Source: Ramazzottius varieornatus (lineage: Eukaryota > Tardigrada > Eutardigrada > Parachela > Ramazzottiidae). From it: a stretch of DNA of 64,000 nucleotides. The position numbers were made by a program, and so were the translations under genes. Location: NCBI GenBank assembly GCA_001949185.1, contig BDGG01000002.1, positions 2,804,467 to 2,868,466 on the forward strand. The letters run 5' to 3'. Every line of letters begins with the position of its first letter. The stretch's first letter is position 1. The notes under the pieces were generated by a model, which was not told the DNA's origin, did not search any database, and worked only from the letters and a program-made list of their open reading frames with translations. Below, in pieces: positions 11,886-22,886 of this stretch.

Positions 11886-13760
11886 TTGGATACGACGCCG
11901 CGTAAGCAGAACTTGTTCTGCAAGCCATGCGGGAAGACGATCAAAGTAACGGAATACTTCCAGCCTTACACCGTCACGAGGCATTGTAAAACATCCAAAC
12001 ATGACGCGAATATCGCGAACTACATCTTAACGCAGAAAGAGGAGTCTCCTGAGCGATCAGCACCAGCTAAATCAAAGGCTTTCTGTGAGCATTGCAATAT
12101 GCTCGTGCTTCTCAGATCTCCAGCGACCATACTTCGACACCAGGCTTTCAAGAAACATCAGACAATGGTAGCACAGCGACAGAAAAATTCGGTTGAGCCC
12201 TAGCGGTCCATGCGTCCAAAGAAGGCCAATCAAACCATCATCAAAAGCTGGGTTCGTTCTCTTGCGAAAACTGGCCATGCTTTCGAGATCAGCAATCATT
12301 TTCAAGACTCCCTACACACGTGTATGGAAGGTGGCGGCTGCATACCGAAAGCCAACACTTTGCGAAAAAATTATATACCAAAGCTTGCCCAGGATGAGAT
12401 AGAACGCCGAAAAGTTTTGTTCAAAGGTAACCGTGATGATCGCATCTTGGCGGCCCCTTACTTTTGTTTGTTTTCAGGCAAGAAGTTCACTTTGGCTGTA
12501 GATGCTTCCAAGGTTGCCCATAAGCACTGCATGTCCACCGTCATCATCTCAGAAGGGTCAGCCAAGGGAATGCTCATCGATCTTGATTTTCCAACGCAGT
12601 CCATTGATGAGAATTACATAGCTCGTCTCATGAAGTACGTCATGGCTTTCTATAAGTTAGAACCCAGCAACTGCGTTGAATTCGTCTGCGATGGACATTC
12701 AGCTAACAGAAGGGCTTTCAATCTGTACTTGAGGAAAGTCATTCGCAACGCGACCTACATGACTTGTTTCGCACATATATGGAACAATGTCCACAAAGGC
12801 TTTGTAGATTCCATGCCACAGATCAACAAATTCCTTTCGTTGGCCAAGATGCCGTTTGCGAACTCTGATCAACGTGCACTGGCTTGGCACCTTTTTCTCG
12901 AAGACAGGGGAGTATTCAGAGCAAGGCCCGTGTTTTACGTCGCGAGCAGATGGTCGACCTGGCTCAAGAGCGCAAAATACTGGTTGCAGCACTTCGATCG
13001 TTTCACTGAGTTCATCAGCAAGGTGGACAGCACGGCTCAATGCGTGAAAGATTTGAAAGACCTCCTAAGAGACGATCGTCAGTCTTCAGTCGTGAAATTT
13101 CAGCTGAATCTTCTGGATATGTTAGCTGTACCCTTGGAATCAGAACTTGCCAAGTGCGAGTCCAACTCCTTTTCTTCAGCCCCTTCCGTTCTTCAGGACG
13201 TCACCAAAATGCAGGAGTTTTTTAGCCAAGCGAAAGTTGAAGCTCAGGACACCAAGTACATGCCTGAGAGTGAGCTCTTCAGGGATGAACCAACTATGTT
13301 CGATTGTGCGAGGGCAGAGTTCAGAACAGCGCTGATGAAGGCTTCGAAGAGACTTTCGAATCTCACAAGCACCGATCCAATGTTTCGCCACCCTGGGGCC
13401 AGCTTCCTTGAAGCCGTTCAGATTTTCAGTCCGATCGCCTCAAGGAACAAGCTTCCAGGCCTCAGTCATACAGATATAAAACGTTGGAAAGGTCATTTGA
13501 AATGTGTGAAAGATGTTACATCAGATGAGTAGGCAGATTACATCAGGATGATTAAAGAGCACCCGAAACATCAGAAACACGCCAGAGATCGTCGACTTAG
13601 ATGGTTACTGGAAGGAAATGACGGTGGAATTTCCGAACCTCTCAAAGGTGGCGTTACTCAACATCTGGTTAACCGTTAATTCAGTTGAGGTAGAAAGAGG
13701 TTTCAGCTATATGAATACGTTCCCTTGGACCGAGGCGAGGTCAGCTGACTGAGAAGAACA
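11886..13760 (+). pseudogene. Decayed hAT-superfamily transposase
   Basis: Two zinc-finger-like motifs (CKPCGK..HCKTSKH and CEHCNML..HQAFKKH) are followed, in the same frame after one TAG at 12201-12203, by about 440 codons of hAT-like core (DASKVAHKHC, VCDGHSANRRAF). Another in-frame TAG lies at 13530-13532. The C-terminal dimerisation region (NIWLTVNSVEVERGFSYMN) continues in a shifted frame near 13650-13720. Stops plus a frameshift make it a dead copy. I could not find its terminal repeats or an initiating ATG. Confidence 0.75.
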
Positions 13761-13946
13761 TAGCGTGCTTAATGTTCTTTTGCTTCAACGTTAGAGACAG
13801 GTCCTCTAACGATGTGATCAGGCGTTTTATATTTTAAAGAGTGTACTGACTTATCCTATTTTAGACTACTGTAAACAGACTTATCAAATCATTGGCCCCC
13901 ACAGAAGGAATGAAATTCAGAGAAAGTTAAATATTGCAAAAGGGAT

Positions 13947-14026
13947 GGGCGAAAGCCCTGCTCCACAGAAAGAACAATCAAGGGTTCAGCGAAGGCTGAG
14001 CTCTAGGAAAGGAGGGGCGAAAGCCC
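13947..14026. other. Three tandem GNRA/GAAG-tetraloop hairpins
   Basis: GGGC-GAAA-GCCC at 13947-13958, TCAGC-GAAG-GCTGA at 13986-13999, and GGGC-GAAA-GCCC at 14015-14026. The surrounding sequence repeats loosely in units of about 30-35 bases. If transcribed, each would fold into a stable tetraloop stem. The function is unknown; it may be the tail of a mobile element. Confidence 0.5.
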
Positions 14027-14035
14027 TACCTTTGG

Positions 14036-14099
14036 GGTGGATCTGGAAAACTCATGCACTTTGATCCGATCAAAGTGCAAGAGTTCTCTGGTCCCACCC
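14036..14099. repeat. Near-perfect palindrome
   Basis: A perfect 12-bp inverted repeat around one central base (TGCACTTTGATC-C-GATCAAAGTGCA, 14055-14079) extends imperfectly to about 31-bp arms. It lies directly after the tetraloop array. Confidence 0.75.
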
Positions 14100-14502
14100 G
14101 GGCGCCGGTGCTGTAGGTAGTGAATTCAACTTTAATATAGAAATATTTTGTAAAGGGTGCACCGGCCCCATGGTCCTCTCCGACTGGAGGCTTCACGCGC
14201 CGAGGACTGGGTGAGTCTTTGGACTTAGCGGATGCCAGTCGCCCCACGCTGTGAAAAAATGTATTATTCTCGATCACAACAACCAATCAATACATCACCA
14301 ACTTGTTCGCAGTGTCGAGAACGACTTGGATGTGATTCAGCTGATTTTCACCTATGTACAGCATGGTGACGTGGAGTTTTGTGCCGTACAGCTTGCCAAC
14401 GGCGGATGAAAAATTTAGTTTCAACATTTTTGGAATCTTGTCCTCTTCTCGGTTGCTGCTGCTCTTTTTTTTCAGGTATGTGATCTCATTTCGTTGTTCA
14501 TC

Positions 14503-15053
14503 CTGAGTGGACGCGGAGAAGGAGGCAAGTCCCGATCCAGCCGCGCTGGACTGCAGTTGCCCGTTGATCGATCCAGAAAAGCTCCGCAAAAGAAACTAAG
14601 CTGAACGGGTTGTTGCTGGCGCTCCCGTCTACCTGGCTGCTGTCCTTGAGTACCTCGCTGCCGATGTCCTGGAGTTGGCTGGAAACGCTGCTCGCGACAA
14701 CAAGAAGTCTGGCATCATTCCCCGTCATTTGCAGCTCGCCATCCGGAACGACGAAGAGGTAAGCCGTTTCAGTTCAATCAACATATACCCGGTCTAACGG
14801 TTGACCGGATTTGTTCTAATATTTCCCCTTGTTCAACTTGCAGTTGAACAAGCTTCTGTTCGGAGTGACCATCGCTCAAGGTGGTGTCTTGCCGTACATC
14901 GCACTTACGCTTCTGCGCAAGAAGACTGGAGACTCGGCCATGGCTCAGGACAAGGGTGAGAAAGCCTCGGCTGGTAGTGGAGACCGCAAGAAGGGAGGAA
15001 AGGCCAAGCTGCCGCCGAATTTCAGGAAGCCTGAAGTTCGTTTTTCTTCCTAA
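14503..15053 (+). pseudogene. Histone H2A pseudogene, intron-containing
   Basis: Exon pieces 14503-14758 and 14844-15053 around a GTAAGC...TTGCAG intron. Clear H2A signatures are [51 protein letters not shown] and VTIAQGGVLP. Three lesions are visible: the initiator reads CTG instead of ATG at 14503, two bases are missing in the PVGRIHRLLRK region, and the conserved tyrosine of NYAERV is a TAA stop. The second exon is open and adds a lysine-rich tail of about 45 residues not found in canonical H2A. The intron argues against a processed retrocopy. Assembly error could mimic some lesions, but three together favour decay. Confidence 0.75.
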
Positions 15054-16829
15054 CTGGCTTTTCCTGTTGTACCACCGAAAAATTGTTGCCTTTCCGTTTT
15101 AGTTCGTCCGTGTATATTGTGTACAGTTCGAAAATCTTAGAATTTGTCATATCACGAAAGTCGGATTTCTTTCGTTATTTTGCTATAAAATAAGCTGGTT
15201 TCACCTTTGAAGTGCTATTGATGGCGGAATATTCGCGAGGTTAGTTTCTTCTCACACATATAACCCTTTTCGTAATTAAAACGGTCCCCTTACAGCAACG
15301 TCGGATTAAATCGGGAGGCCCTACGCAGGTTAACGGGTGAATGTTTTGGACTTTGAAGAGTTCTCAAGCCTTCTCGGTGCGCGAGTTCACTAGAGCAGTG
15401 AGTTATGGTACAGTGGCGCAATAAAAGGAACCGTAAGCCAACAGGGTACGCGACTCGATCGGGGGAGACGCATGAGTGGTACGGGCTATATGAGTCACAG
15501 CTCAATTTAATGACTCAACGTGTGCACGGGCAGGTCATTGGCTGCACTTATACCCAGCGCATGCACAACTCCTCCTATTTTAAATGCGGCGACTTTTCAT
15601 GGCGACGTCGTCTTGCTCGCATCACACCTGTAGCGCGGGTGGTTCTGAGCCGACTTTGAAGGAGTAACAGAGCTGAATTTGCAGCACGCTCATGCGCGAA
15701 GTACAGTGACTGACTGACTGTACAGCAGAGCCCTGCAGCAGTAACCCGTGCTGCTTCTGCACTGCATCCGGTTTCCAGAATCTGCAACTGCACTGCATCT
15801 GCATTTTCTCACCATTTCGGCGACTGCAACCGCGCTGCATTGCAGTAAAATGCAGTACAGTACAGAATGTACTGCATGTTGTAGCGCTCTACTGTACAGG
15901 TGGGACGCGAGCTAGCGACGTCGCCACTTTTATTTTCTGTGTACAGATGCCGGTTTTTTTTTGATTTCTCGTAACTTTTTGCCATACATTTGATTTTTCT
16001 TACGTTTGTATCCATCAAAATACCTAACTGTCACCTCTCAACTCCCGAAATACAGGGTAACGCAACTAAGTCCGCATAAGACTTCCTCGTCAAATTATCA
16101 GTCGAACAACAGCCCGAACAAATATCATTTGAATAGCACCGAAATTGCCCACAGCAATTTCAAGAAGCTCACCAAAAAAATATTGCGGATCTGCTATTTT
16201 GAGCAGTATCCTAGAAAAAAATTGCGGATCTGCAAAGTTTGCGATGTTCCGCCAACCTCAGTACGTCCTTGGGCTCGTTCAAACACTGGAAAAGTCCAAT
16301 CCCACAATCCAGCGTAGAAAGACAAGACAGGAAGGAATTTTCCTGTTGATCATGAGTTATCCCTTGATTGACTAGGGAATAATTTTGTGACTTCAGTTCC
16401 GCCGTTGATTTTGGACATCATTGATTGACAGGGCTATGTGTATCAACGCGCACTTTTAATCCAGTAAACACACCAGAGGCAGTATTGTTTCACTCCGGTT
16501 ACATTTAAAGCAGAGTGCAGACCACCGTTTGACGGCGCGATTTGGTATGCAGCGTACCACACCTCGATGACGTCACTACCAGTATATCAGCGACAACTAG
16601 ACTGTTATTAACGGTGATAATACAGTTTAGAATACTTTGCGCTAAACGTTGCGCGTCATCAGCGTCGAGTTTGTTTTATCAATCACACTTAATTCCGTCT
16701 ACAAATTTTAGTGCAGCCATGTGATTGTTTGCCCTGTAAACCAACTCCGATCATGCAGACTGCACGTCAAACAATAACATTGTTTCTGGTTTGGTACCGT
16801 TCAGTACCTGCTCACTTACCGTCGATAGC
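15054..16829. other. Gene-poor region between H2A pseudogene and DHRS1-like gene
   Basis: Contains TGCAGT-rich low-complexity sequence around 15680-15900 and further GCGGATCTGC motifs near 16190-16240. No exon is supported. Confidence 0.4.
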
Positions 16830-19800
16830 TTATAAACCATATTCTCTGCCCAAGTCGGCGGTTTTAAAGATCTGTCCCGTTTTCTCGATAAGATGTTCGT
16901 CTAAATTTAGGCGAAGTTTGTCAGCCACCATTATAATTTCCAGAAGGCGGTGGTATGTCGTCTAGTGTTATTTTGTTGCTCGCTTACCTTGGAAAAGAGC
17001 CAGGATGCACCTGCCAGCTAACTCTGTAGACTCGCCCTGACCAAAAGTTTCGATGAGCTTACTTCCTCCACCAAGGTTCAATGTCTCCCCGGTAGGACGT
17101 GCAATCGTACCTGACTTCATTAGCTATCTCAGTTTTGACTGGTCCTGGCCACAAAATGATGAACGCCACACTGTGTGATTTCAGTTTCACTCTGTCACGA
17201 AAGGCCGAAAAGATTTCTGATGAAATCTTTCTGAAAGAAACCTGAGAAGGAAGGTACATGCAGTATCTACCGCAGCTTTCCCGATTCCATAGGCTGGAGT
17301 TCCTTCATACTTCTTCCCGCCCACGGATAAGATACTGACGATCAAGCCCGACCTCTGTTTGATCGATTGCCGCATGATCGATGCTGCTTTGGCGGCACAG
17401 GTATAATGATTTCTCTAAGCATTGCAGAACGATCGACATATTAATTTTGTAATTGCTTTTGTTCGGTGAGCATACAATGTACTTTTACGGTGACAGGCTG
17501 ATGAAAGTTGAGGGGACCGGCCAGAACATGCGGACAAGAATCCAGTTGAAGATCTTCATGATGTCTCCTGTGTCGGTGGCGCCCCCTTCCTGCAAGATGC
17601 TTGACTCGACCGTTAGCTCTTTTTCTTACATCGTAGAAGCTTTTCTGAAAGATCCCCTTTTTACTCCATCTTCTGTGGATTTGAGTAGTCTATGTAGCTT
17701 CAAAAGATATCTTGATGGTCTGAATTTTTCGAATTTTAATTGGTGCAAAAAGAATGTCGATAGGCACTTGTTAACTTGAATCAACTTGTTTTTTTATATG
17801 TTTGCCTTTGCATCCCTTTTTCTCCGACGCTCTTGCCACTATTTTTCAAATTTGATCCGCAAGCGCGAAGCCTGACTTTGCATTGGACAAATAAAGGTTA
17901 TTATTATAAGCCGACGTCATTGCAGTCGTCCCAAATGGAGGTGTCGATTTCCCAGAAGGGTTTTCCAAATAACTTGAGTAAGGTTGGCACAGCGGAGTAT
18001 GCGCTGTTCACCAATATGTCCAGTCTACCTTCGTCCGCCTGAATTTGCTCGAACACTCGAGTGATATCCGCGTCCTTACTGTGATCGCACTGTACCAGAA
18101 TACTTCTGCCTCCTCTTTCAATGAGCTGAGGAAGACAAGGAAAGCAAATTCCATAGATCTAATGTTTTCGAGCTGTCTTATAAAGAAATTCAAGTCTTGA
18201 TATTTCGTCAGGATCTTGATAAATAAGAGCCTTCCTTCGATGGCTTCACATCACGTCTGAACGAGCTTAAGAAAACAGAGAGACTTGCCTTAGAGCTGTT
18301 AATGGTTTGAACCATATGGTTTGGTTTGTTTTTAGTGGTTTGCATGCCAAACCGGTTAAATGAAAATGGTTTCTCTCGCAAACCACCAAAAGTAGTCTGG
18401 TCTAAACTAGCCATTCAAACCAAACAACGTAAACCACCGGTTTGCGAACAGGTTTTTGATCACCAGTACATAGTAAATTCTGACACAGTTTTCTTCAATT
18501 GACTAATCAACGAAAATAACCACCGAGGACATAAAAAGTTGAGCGACCGTTGCTGGTTTCTCTAAAAAAGACGCAAACAGGCAAAACTGGCGCGTACTGA
18601 AATTAAAAAAGCACCATGGCAAGCTATCCGGTAGTGCAATCATTTTTCCACCAGCAGTGTTGTCCAACACTGCCGGAACTGCGATATTTTCCTGACGGAA
18701 GGCATAGTTCTCAAGTCGCGCAGCTTATGACACGGTGCTCACCCAGTTAAAGCTGTGCATCACGTGGCACTCAGAACCATGTGGCTGCGCACGGTGGCAG
18801 TGGAGGCAAAAAGACTGGCACTGTCAGACGGCCAATTTCGGTCCGACTTCTAGCATAGAATCTGCAGATTTCGTATGAAATCCCACTTTACCGCAAACCA
18901 TATCAAACCACATAAACCAGTGGTTCGTATGGTTTGGCGTGAGATCGAAATCGGTTTGAGTGGTTTGGTTTGAGATACCATATGGTTTGATGTGGTTTGG
19001 TTTGGATGTCAAACCACGAACCACATAAACCATATAAACCACTTTCGAAGTGGTTGGGTCTGGTTTTCAACAGCTCTAACTTGCCTCAGCCGCCGTAGCT
19101 CGAAGACTTCCTGGTGTTTGCGGTACGTCACTTGGATCCAGAGTCCGACCTGCAAACCTCGACACATTGCTATTCACAGGTATTTACACGTATACTGTAA
19201 TGCTTCATGAACTTCGCGAAGTAACATCACAGTGCGCGTACAGTTAACAGGTACGATGACGTATACAGCAGACGCTTCCTGTGACGTCACTTCGCGAAGT
19301 CCATGAAGCATTACAGTACCAGCTAAACTTTACATGCGCGATGGGAAAGCTTGGAACAGTAAAAAGTTTGGAACAGGCGAAGATGGCAAATTGAGAAAAT
19401 TGTCAAAAGTGCATTGGTGTGAATCGCACACGTTATGCTGTTTCGAAATCGCCTGTTCCAAACTTTCCCTTCGCGCGTATACTGTAGGTGCAGGTCGAGC
19501 TGCTTTTTATTTTGCTTACCCGTGATTTATACTGTGAAACCGGCTTCTCCCTGCTGATAAAGGGGTAACCAACTTGATCAGACAGCATGCAAGGCGGTCA
19601 ACAAAAACATTACTTAAAGCAAATTTCACTGTCCCAGCAACGGTTAACACCTTGAGCACGACGCAGTTTCATGCTTTCAGAAGACGAGGTGGCAAACTCA
19701 CCTTCGCTCCGTTTTAACCGGTTGAGGTCGGTCAGCGACGCCGAATTCGAACAACCACCATCTTTTCGTTTAGACAAAATTTCTGAATATGATGCACTGT

Positions 19801-20296
19801 GAGCCACCTACCAGCTCAAAACGTTCAACGTTCATGATTTCTTGTTGACCACTGGGGAGATCTTTTTTCAAATCTAAATTTTTAGCAAGATACAAAAACG
19901 TTTGAACTAAGGCTGAAACTTGTCTGGCGACTCTGAGTCAAACCAGAGCTTTACTAAACGAAAATTGGCTGCCTACGACAAGATTTCAATCGAAAAAAGA
20001 AAAGATTCCAGGCAGTATTTCATAGCCACTGTAGTGGCCGTTAGTTGCAGTTTTAAGAGAAGGTGATTTTTTGGCAAACGTTTAAAAACTGGTGGCAAAA
20101 TCTAAGCTGGAATATCGCTACGTGGAGATTAGTGTGCGTCCTCCCCCCCCCTCGCTCAAGGTGGTAATTATACACTGTGGATATATTAATAGTTACGCGA
20201 TGAGTAAGACGTACTTACAAGTTGAACCCTTATGCCTTTACCAATCCCGCGGGAAGCACCACTCACAAGCGAAACTTTGCCTGGTACAGGAGTCAT
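16830..20296 (-). CDS. DHRS1-like short-chain dehydrogenase, about 7 exons
   Basis: An NAD(P)H-dependent oxidoreductase of the SDR fold, resembling DHRS1. Exons on the minus strand: 20219-20296 (cofactor motif GASRGIGKG), 19081-19149, about 17908-18125 (VQCDHSKDA, LDILVNSAYS), 17271-17414 (catalytic-type YGIGK after SILSVGG), 17111-17241 (ILWPGPVKTEI), 16988-17061 (ESTELAGRC) and 16830-16900 (ADLGREYGL, stop). Two junctions are odd. The third-to-fourth exon boundary has no good GT donor. The fourth and fifth exon pieces are separated by only 29 bases, too short for a normal intron. The gene may be decaying, or an exon may be mis-assigned. A hAT element abuts exon 2, and a pogo-like transposon sits 84 bp upstream of the ATG. 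Confidence 0.7.
18291..19078. mobile_element. Non-autonomous hAT element with GGTTTG arrays, 8-bp TSD
   Basis: The termini TAGAGCTGTT and AACAGCTCTA are perfect inverted repeats, flanked on both sides by the 8-bp duplication ACTTGCCT (18283-18290 and 19079-19086). This is the hAT signature. The interior has no transposase; both subterminal zones are packed with GGTTTG/CAAACC units. The right duplication overlaps the end of DHRS1-like exon 2 and its GT donor. Confidence 0.92.
19193..19319. repeat. Hairpin element family B in DHRS1-like intron 1
   Basis: The ends TACTGTAATGCTTCATGAAC and CCATGAAGCATTACAGTA match the Hdc intron 10 copy at 7024-7174. The inner palindrome ACTTCGCGAAGT occurs at both sides. 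Confidence 0.8.
19334..19496. repeat. Diverged hairpin family C in DHRS1-like intron 1
   Basis: GATGGGAAAGCTTGGAACAG at the left and CTGTTCCAAACTTTCCCTTC at the right are inverted. It follows the family B copy by only about 15 bases. Confidence 0.7.
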
Positions 20297-20690
20297 TTCC
20301 GTGCAGCGGGGAATTGCAGATAACATGTGATAATGAAGGCTGCACCGTTCAGTGACTACTCCGTTTGGCTGGGTATTCTCACGAGGGGATTTTTCCAATC
20401 CGCCGCCTCTGATCCTCAAACCGACATCACAGGTGGATAGAGAAGAGTTTTCTCTATAGTCTGATCCGGAAACCTGGTCATATTTCCGTTCCTGGAATAA
20501 ACTGCAGGAACCGGAAGTTACGTCAAAATTAGGGCGGTACTGTACATTGACCGAGGCACAATCAATAAGCTTGATTGACTCATAGTTGATTGGCCAAAAT
20601 TGATTGTTCCTTCCATCATATGAGCTTGTCGCTGTCGCATGACGCATCTTTTGTTGATTCTCTCCTCCATAATCTTCCCACAACACTGCG

Positions 20691-22659
20691 ATGTACTCCA
20701 TCAATCCCTTGAAGGTGCTAAAGCTCCTAGAAGAGGAATACAAACTCCGGTATCAACCGGACGATGCGCCAAGTGAAGCGGACAAGCAGCTGAAAGACCT
20801 TATCAAAGGTAGGTATTTTTCCGAAGGTTCAGTGCAGAAGTAAGAGGTTTTGTTTCACCGGATTGTTGGAATATTCTAGATCTTATTGACATCAAAATTG
20901 CTCGAAGCGAAATTCCTGTGCTGGAGGTTGAAGAGGACTTGCAGGGGGACCTACAGCTCGACGGGCTAACGTTCGACGACTTTGAAAAGACGGCGGGTGG
21001 TGCTAACCTGTTGAACGGTAGCGCCGAACGTTATTTCTTCGAAGATGATCGCTTGAACGAGCCCGTTACAAGTGACACTGAACTTTCGTCCCACGAAATA
21101 TTTGTTCCGCGACTCCCAGATCCAAGAGTTCCGTCAAGCCAAGCTGTCAATCTCGACTACAAGAAACGTGCTGTTGATTTCTGGTGTAACGCTACAGCAA
21201 AGAAACGGCGGAGCTTGTCTTCAGTCCGGAACCATTTCACCAAAGTTCGGGACGAACGACAGCTAAGAGACTGGAAGAAACAGCTAGCTGAAGGCGGATC
21301 CCGATTCGACAAATTGAAAGTCATTCGCTTGGAGACAGCAAAGCAGTACTTCTTGGCCAAGCAGAAGAGACAAGTAGTCAAGGATTTGGATCTTCAACGA
21401 TGGGCGATAACCGCGAATAATGATGTGGATCTGCCTGGTTTCACCGCTTCACCGTACTAGGTGTCAAAATTCAAACGGTAATTGATATCGTGCAAGATTT
21501 TACTTATCGATTTAACGAAGGCAAATCTTCTGTATTTGAACGTCGGCAAACGATTTCACCTGAATCGTCAGTTCAAGTAGCGCACGTTACCGTACTCAAT
21601 AAGTGACAGCGGCGCCACTTGAAAAAAACGACCTTTTCCAATTTGCTGGCAGTGTTCCGATGACATTTATGCTATTTTGGCAGGTACTACGGAATAGTTG
21701 ATCGAAAGATAACGAAGTTCGTCACAAAGAAGTCCCTCGAAGCAGCTCCCCAAGTCAAGCAAAGTGCAGAAGAGTGTGTTGCGCTGGTCAGATCCAGAAT
21801 AGCGGAGCACGGATTGGACTGTCTTTGGAACACGGATCAGTCGGGATTTGAATATGAGATGAGGCCCGGGAGAACTTTGGAGCAGAAAGGCGTGAAACAC
21901 GTCGAGGCTATAACCCAGTCCGAAAATTCCATGACTCATTACTATACTGTCATGATGACAATCTCTCCCGGCACACGAAAGTTTCATCCTATTTGGTTCA
22001 TCACCCTGAAAGAAGAAAAAGGAGTCTTTGGCCCAATCGTGTCGAAAACGATGTTCAAAGGTGATAACCTGTACATCACTGCGTCGACATCGGGAAAAAT
22101 GACGAAGAAGCTCTACCTGGAACGGTCCGAAAATGTGTTGTTTCCGCATATGGAAGACCGCTGTATCATTCTGGCTGACTCCTGGAAGACGTTCACCGAT
22201 CAGGACGCTGTTATCGAACTCAAGCCCGAAGAGCTGCAGTACGAGATGATCACTATACCTCCCAAAGTGACTGGTAGTATCCAGCCGTTAGATGTTCTTT
22301 GCTTCCGGATGTACAAGGGATGTTTCAAAAAGATCTCAAATTTCGTGGTTGTTAATGATATTCCTGTACATGTCCATCATAGGGACGTAATCCTGAAACT
22401 TCATTCCTTACTGTATCAGCGGTTTCAGTCATCCAGATTCGAGAACCTAATTGTACGTGCCTGGTTCAAGTCGGGATATACGGATGAACGGGCACAGTAT
22501 GTGAACCCCGCAAGCTTCATGTTCAAGAAGCTGAATGGCCGCTGCATTCATAATAACTGTAAGAATACTGTCCTTCTGGTCTGTGGGTGGTGCAAAGGTC
22601 GCCTCTGTTTTCACCATTTCTATGATGTTCATCATTTCTGTACCATCTACCTGCCTTAA
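20691..22659 (+). CDS. Pogo/Tigger-like transposase, 3 exons, 555 aa
   Basis: Exons 20691-20808, 20880-21453 and 21684-22659 join in frame (556 codons including stop). Exon 2 has a CENP-B-type helix-turn-helix region (YKKRAVDFW..). Exon 3 holds a DDE endonuclease with acidic residues in NTDQSGFEYEM, ILADSWKTF and GSIQPLD. The usual W-x-x-RF segment near the exon 2/3 join appears to be missing, so activity is uncertain. The C-terminus is Cys/His-rich (CGWCKGRLCFHHF), possibly zinc-binding. A family A hairpin sits in intron 2. Confidence 0.8.
21544..21650. repeat. Hairpin element family A inside the transposase intron
   Basis: The left arm CAAGTAGCGCACG and right arm GGCGCCACTTGAAAAAA lie within outer arms GGCAAACGAT..TTTGCTGGC. 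It is carried in intron 2 of the pogo-like transposon. Confidence 0.7.
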
Positions 22660-22886
22660 TGTTTTTTTGAATTTTCCACTAGATATCTTTACGAGGACGG
22701 AAGTAACAGGTTAACTTGTAGCGCCACCTGTGTTGGAATTTTGACGTAACTTCCGGTTCCTGCAGTCTATTCCAGGAACGGAAATATGACCAGGTTTCCG
22801 GTTCAGACTATAGAGAAAACTCTTCTCTATCCACCTGTGATGTCGGTTTGAGGATCAGAGGCGGCGGATTGGAAAAATCCCCTCGT

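Larger units (their letters stand above)
20381..22886 (+). mobile_element. Pogo/Tigger-like DNA transposon with 150-bp inverted repeats
   Basis: The terminal inverted repeats at 20381-20530 and 22737-22886 (outer ends ACGAGGGGATTT/AAATCCCCTCGT) differ at only a few positions, implying recent movement. Between them lies a three-exon transposase with an unbroken frame. I see no TA or other convincing target duplication at the ends, which is odd for this superfamily. Confidence 0.85.

Noticed and set aside
13947-14026. CRISPR-like repeat array
   Set aside because: There are only three dissimilar units, with no constant spacer length and a eukaryotic setting; tetraloop stems describe it better.
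19610-19807. Extra minus-strand exon in DHRS1-like intron 1
   Set aside because: It ends in a donor-like GTGAGT, but has no dehydrogenase similarity, no acceptor in a matching phase and would disrupt the SDR fold.
20186-20743. Single 185-codon minus-strand protein
   Set aside because: Its upstream two thirds is the transposon's inverted repeat and antisense of transposase exon 1. Only the last part is real, as dehydrogenase exon 1.
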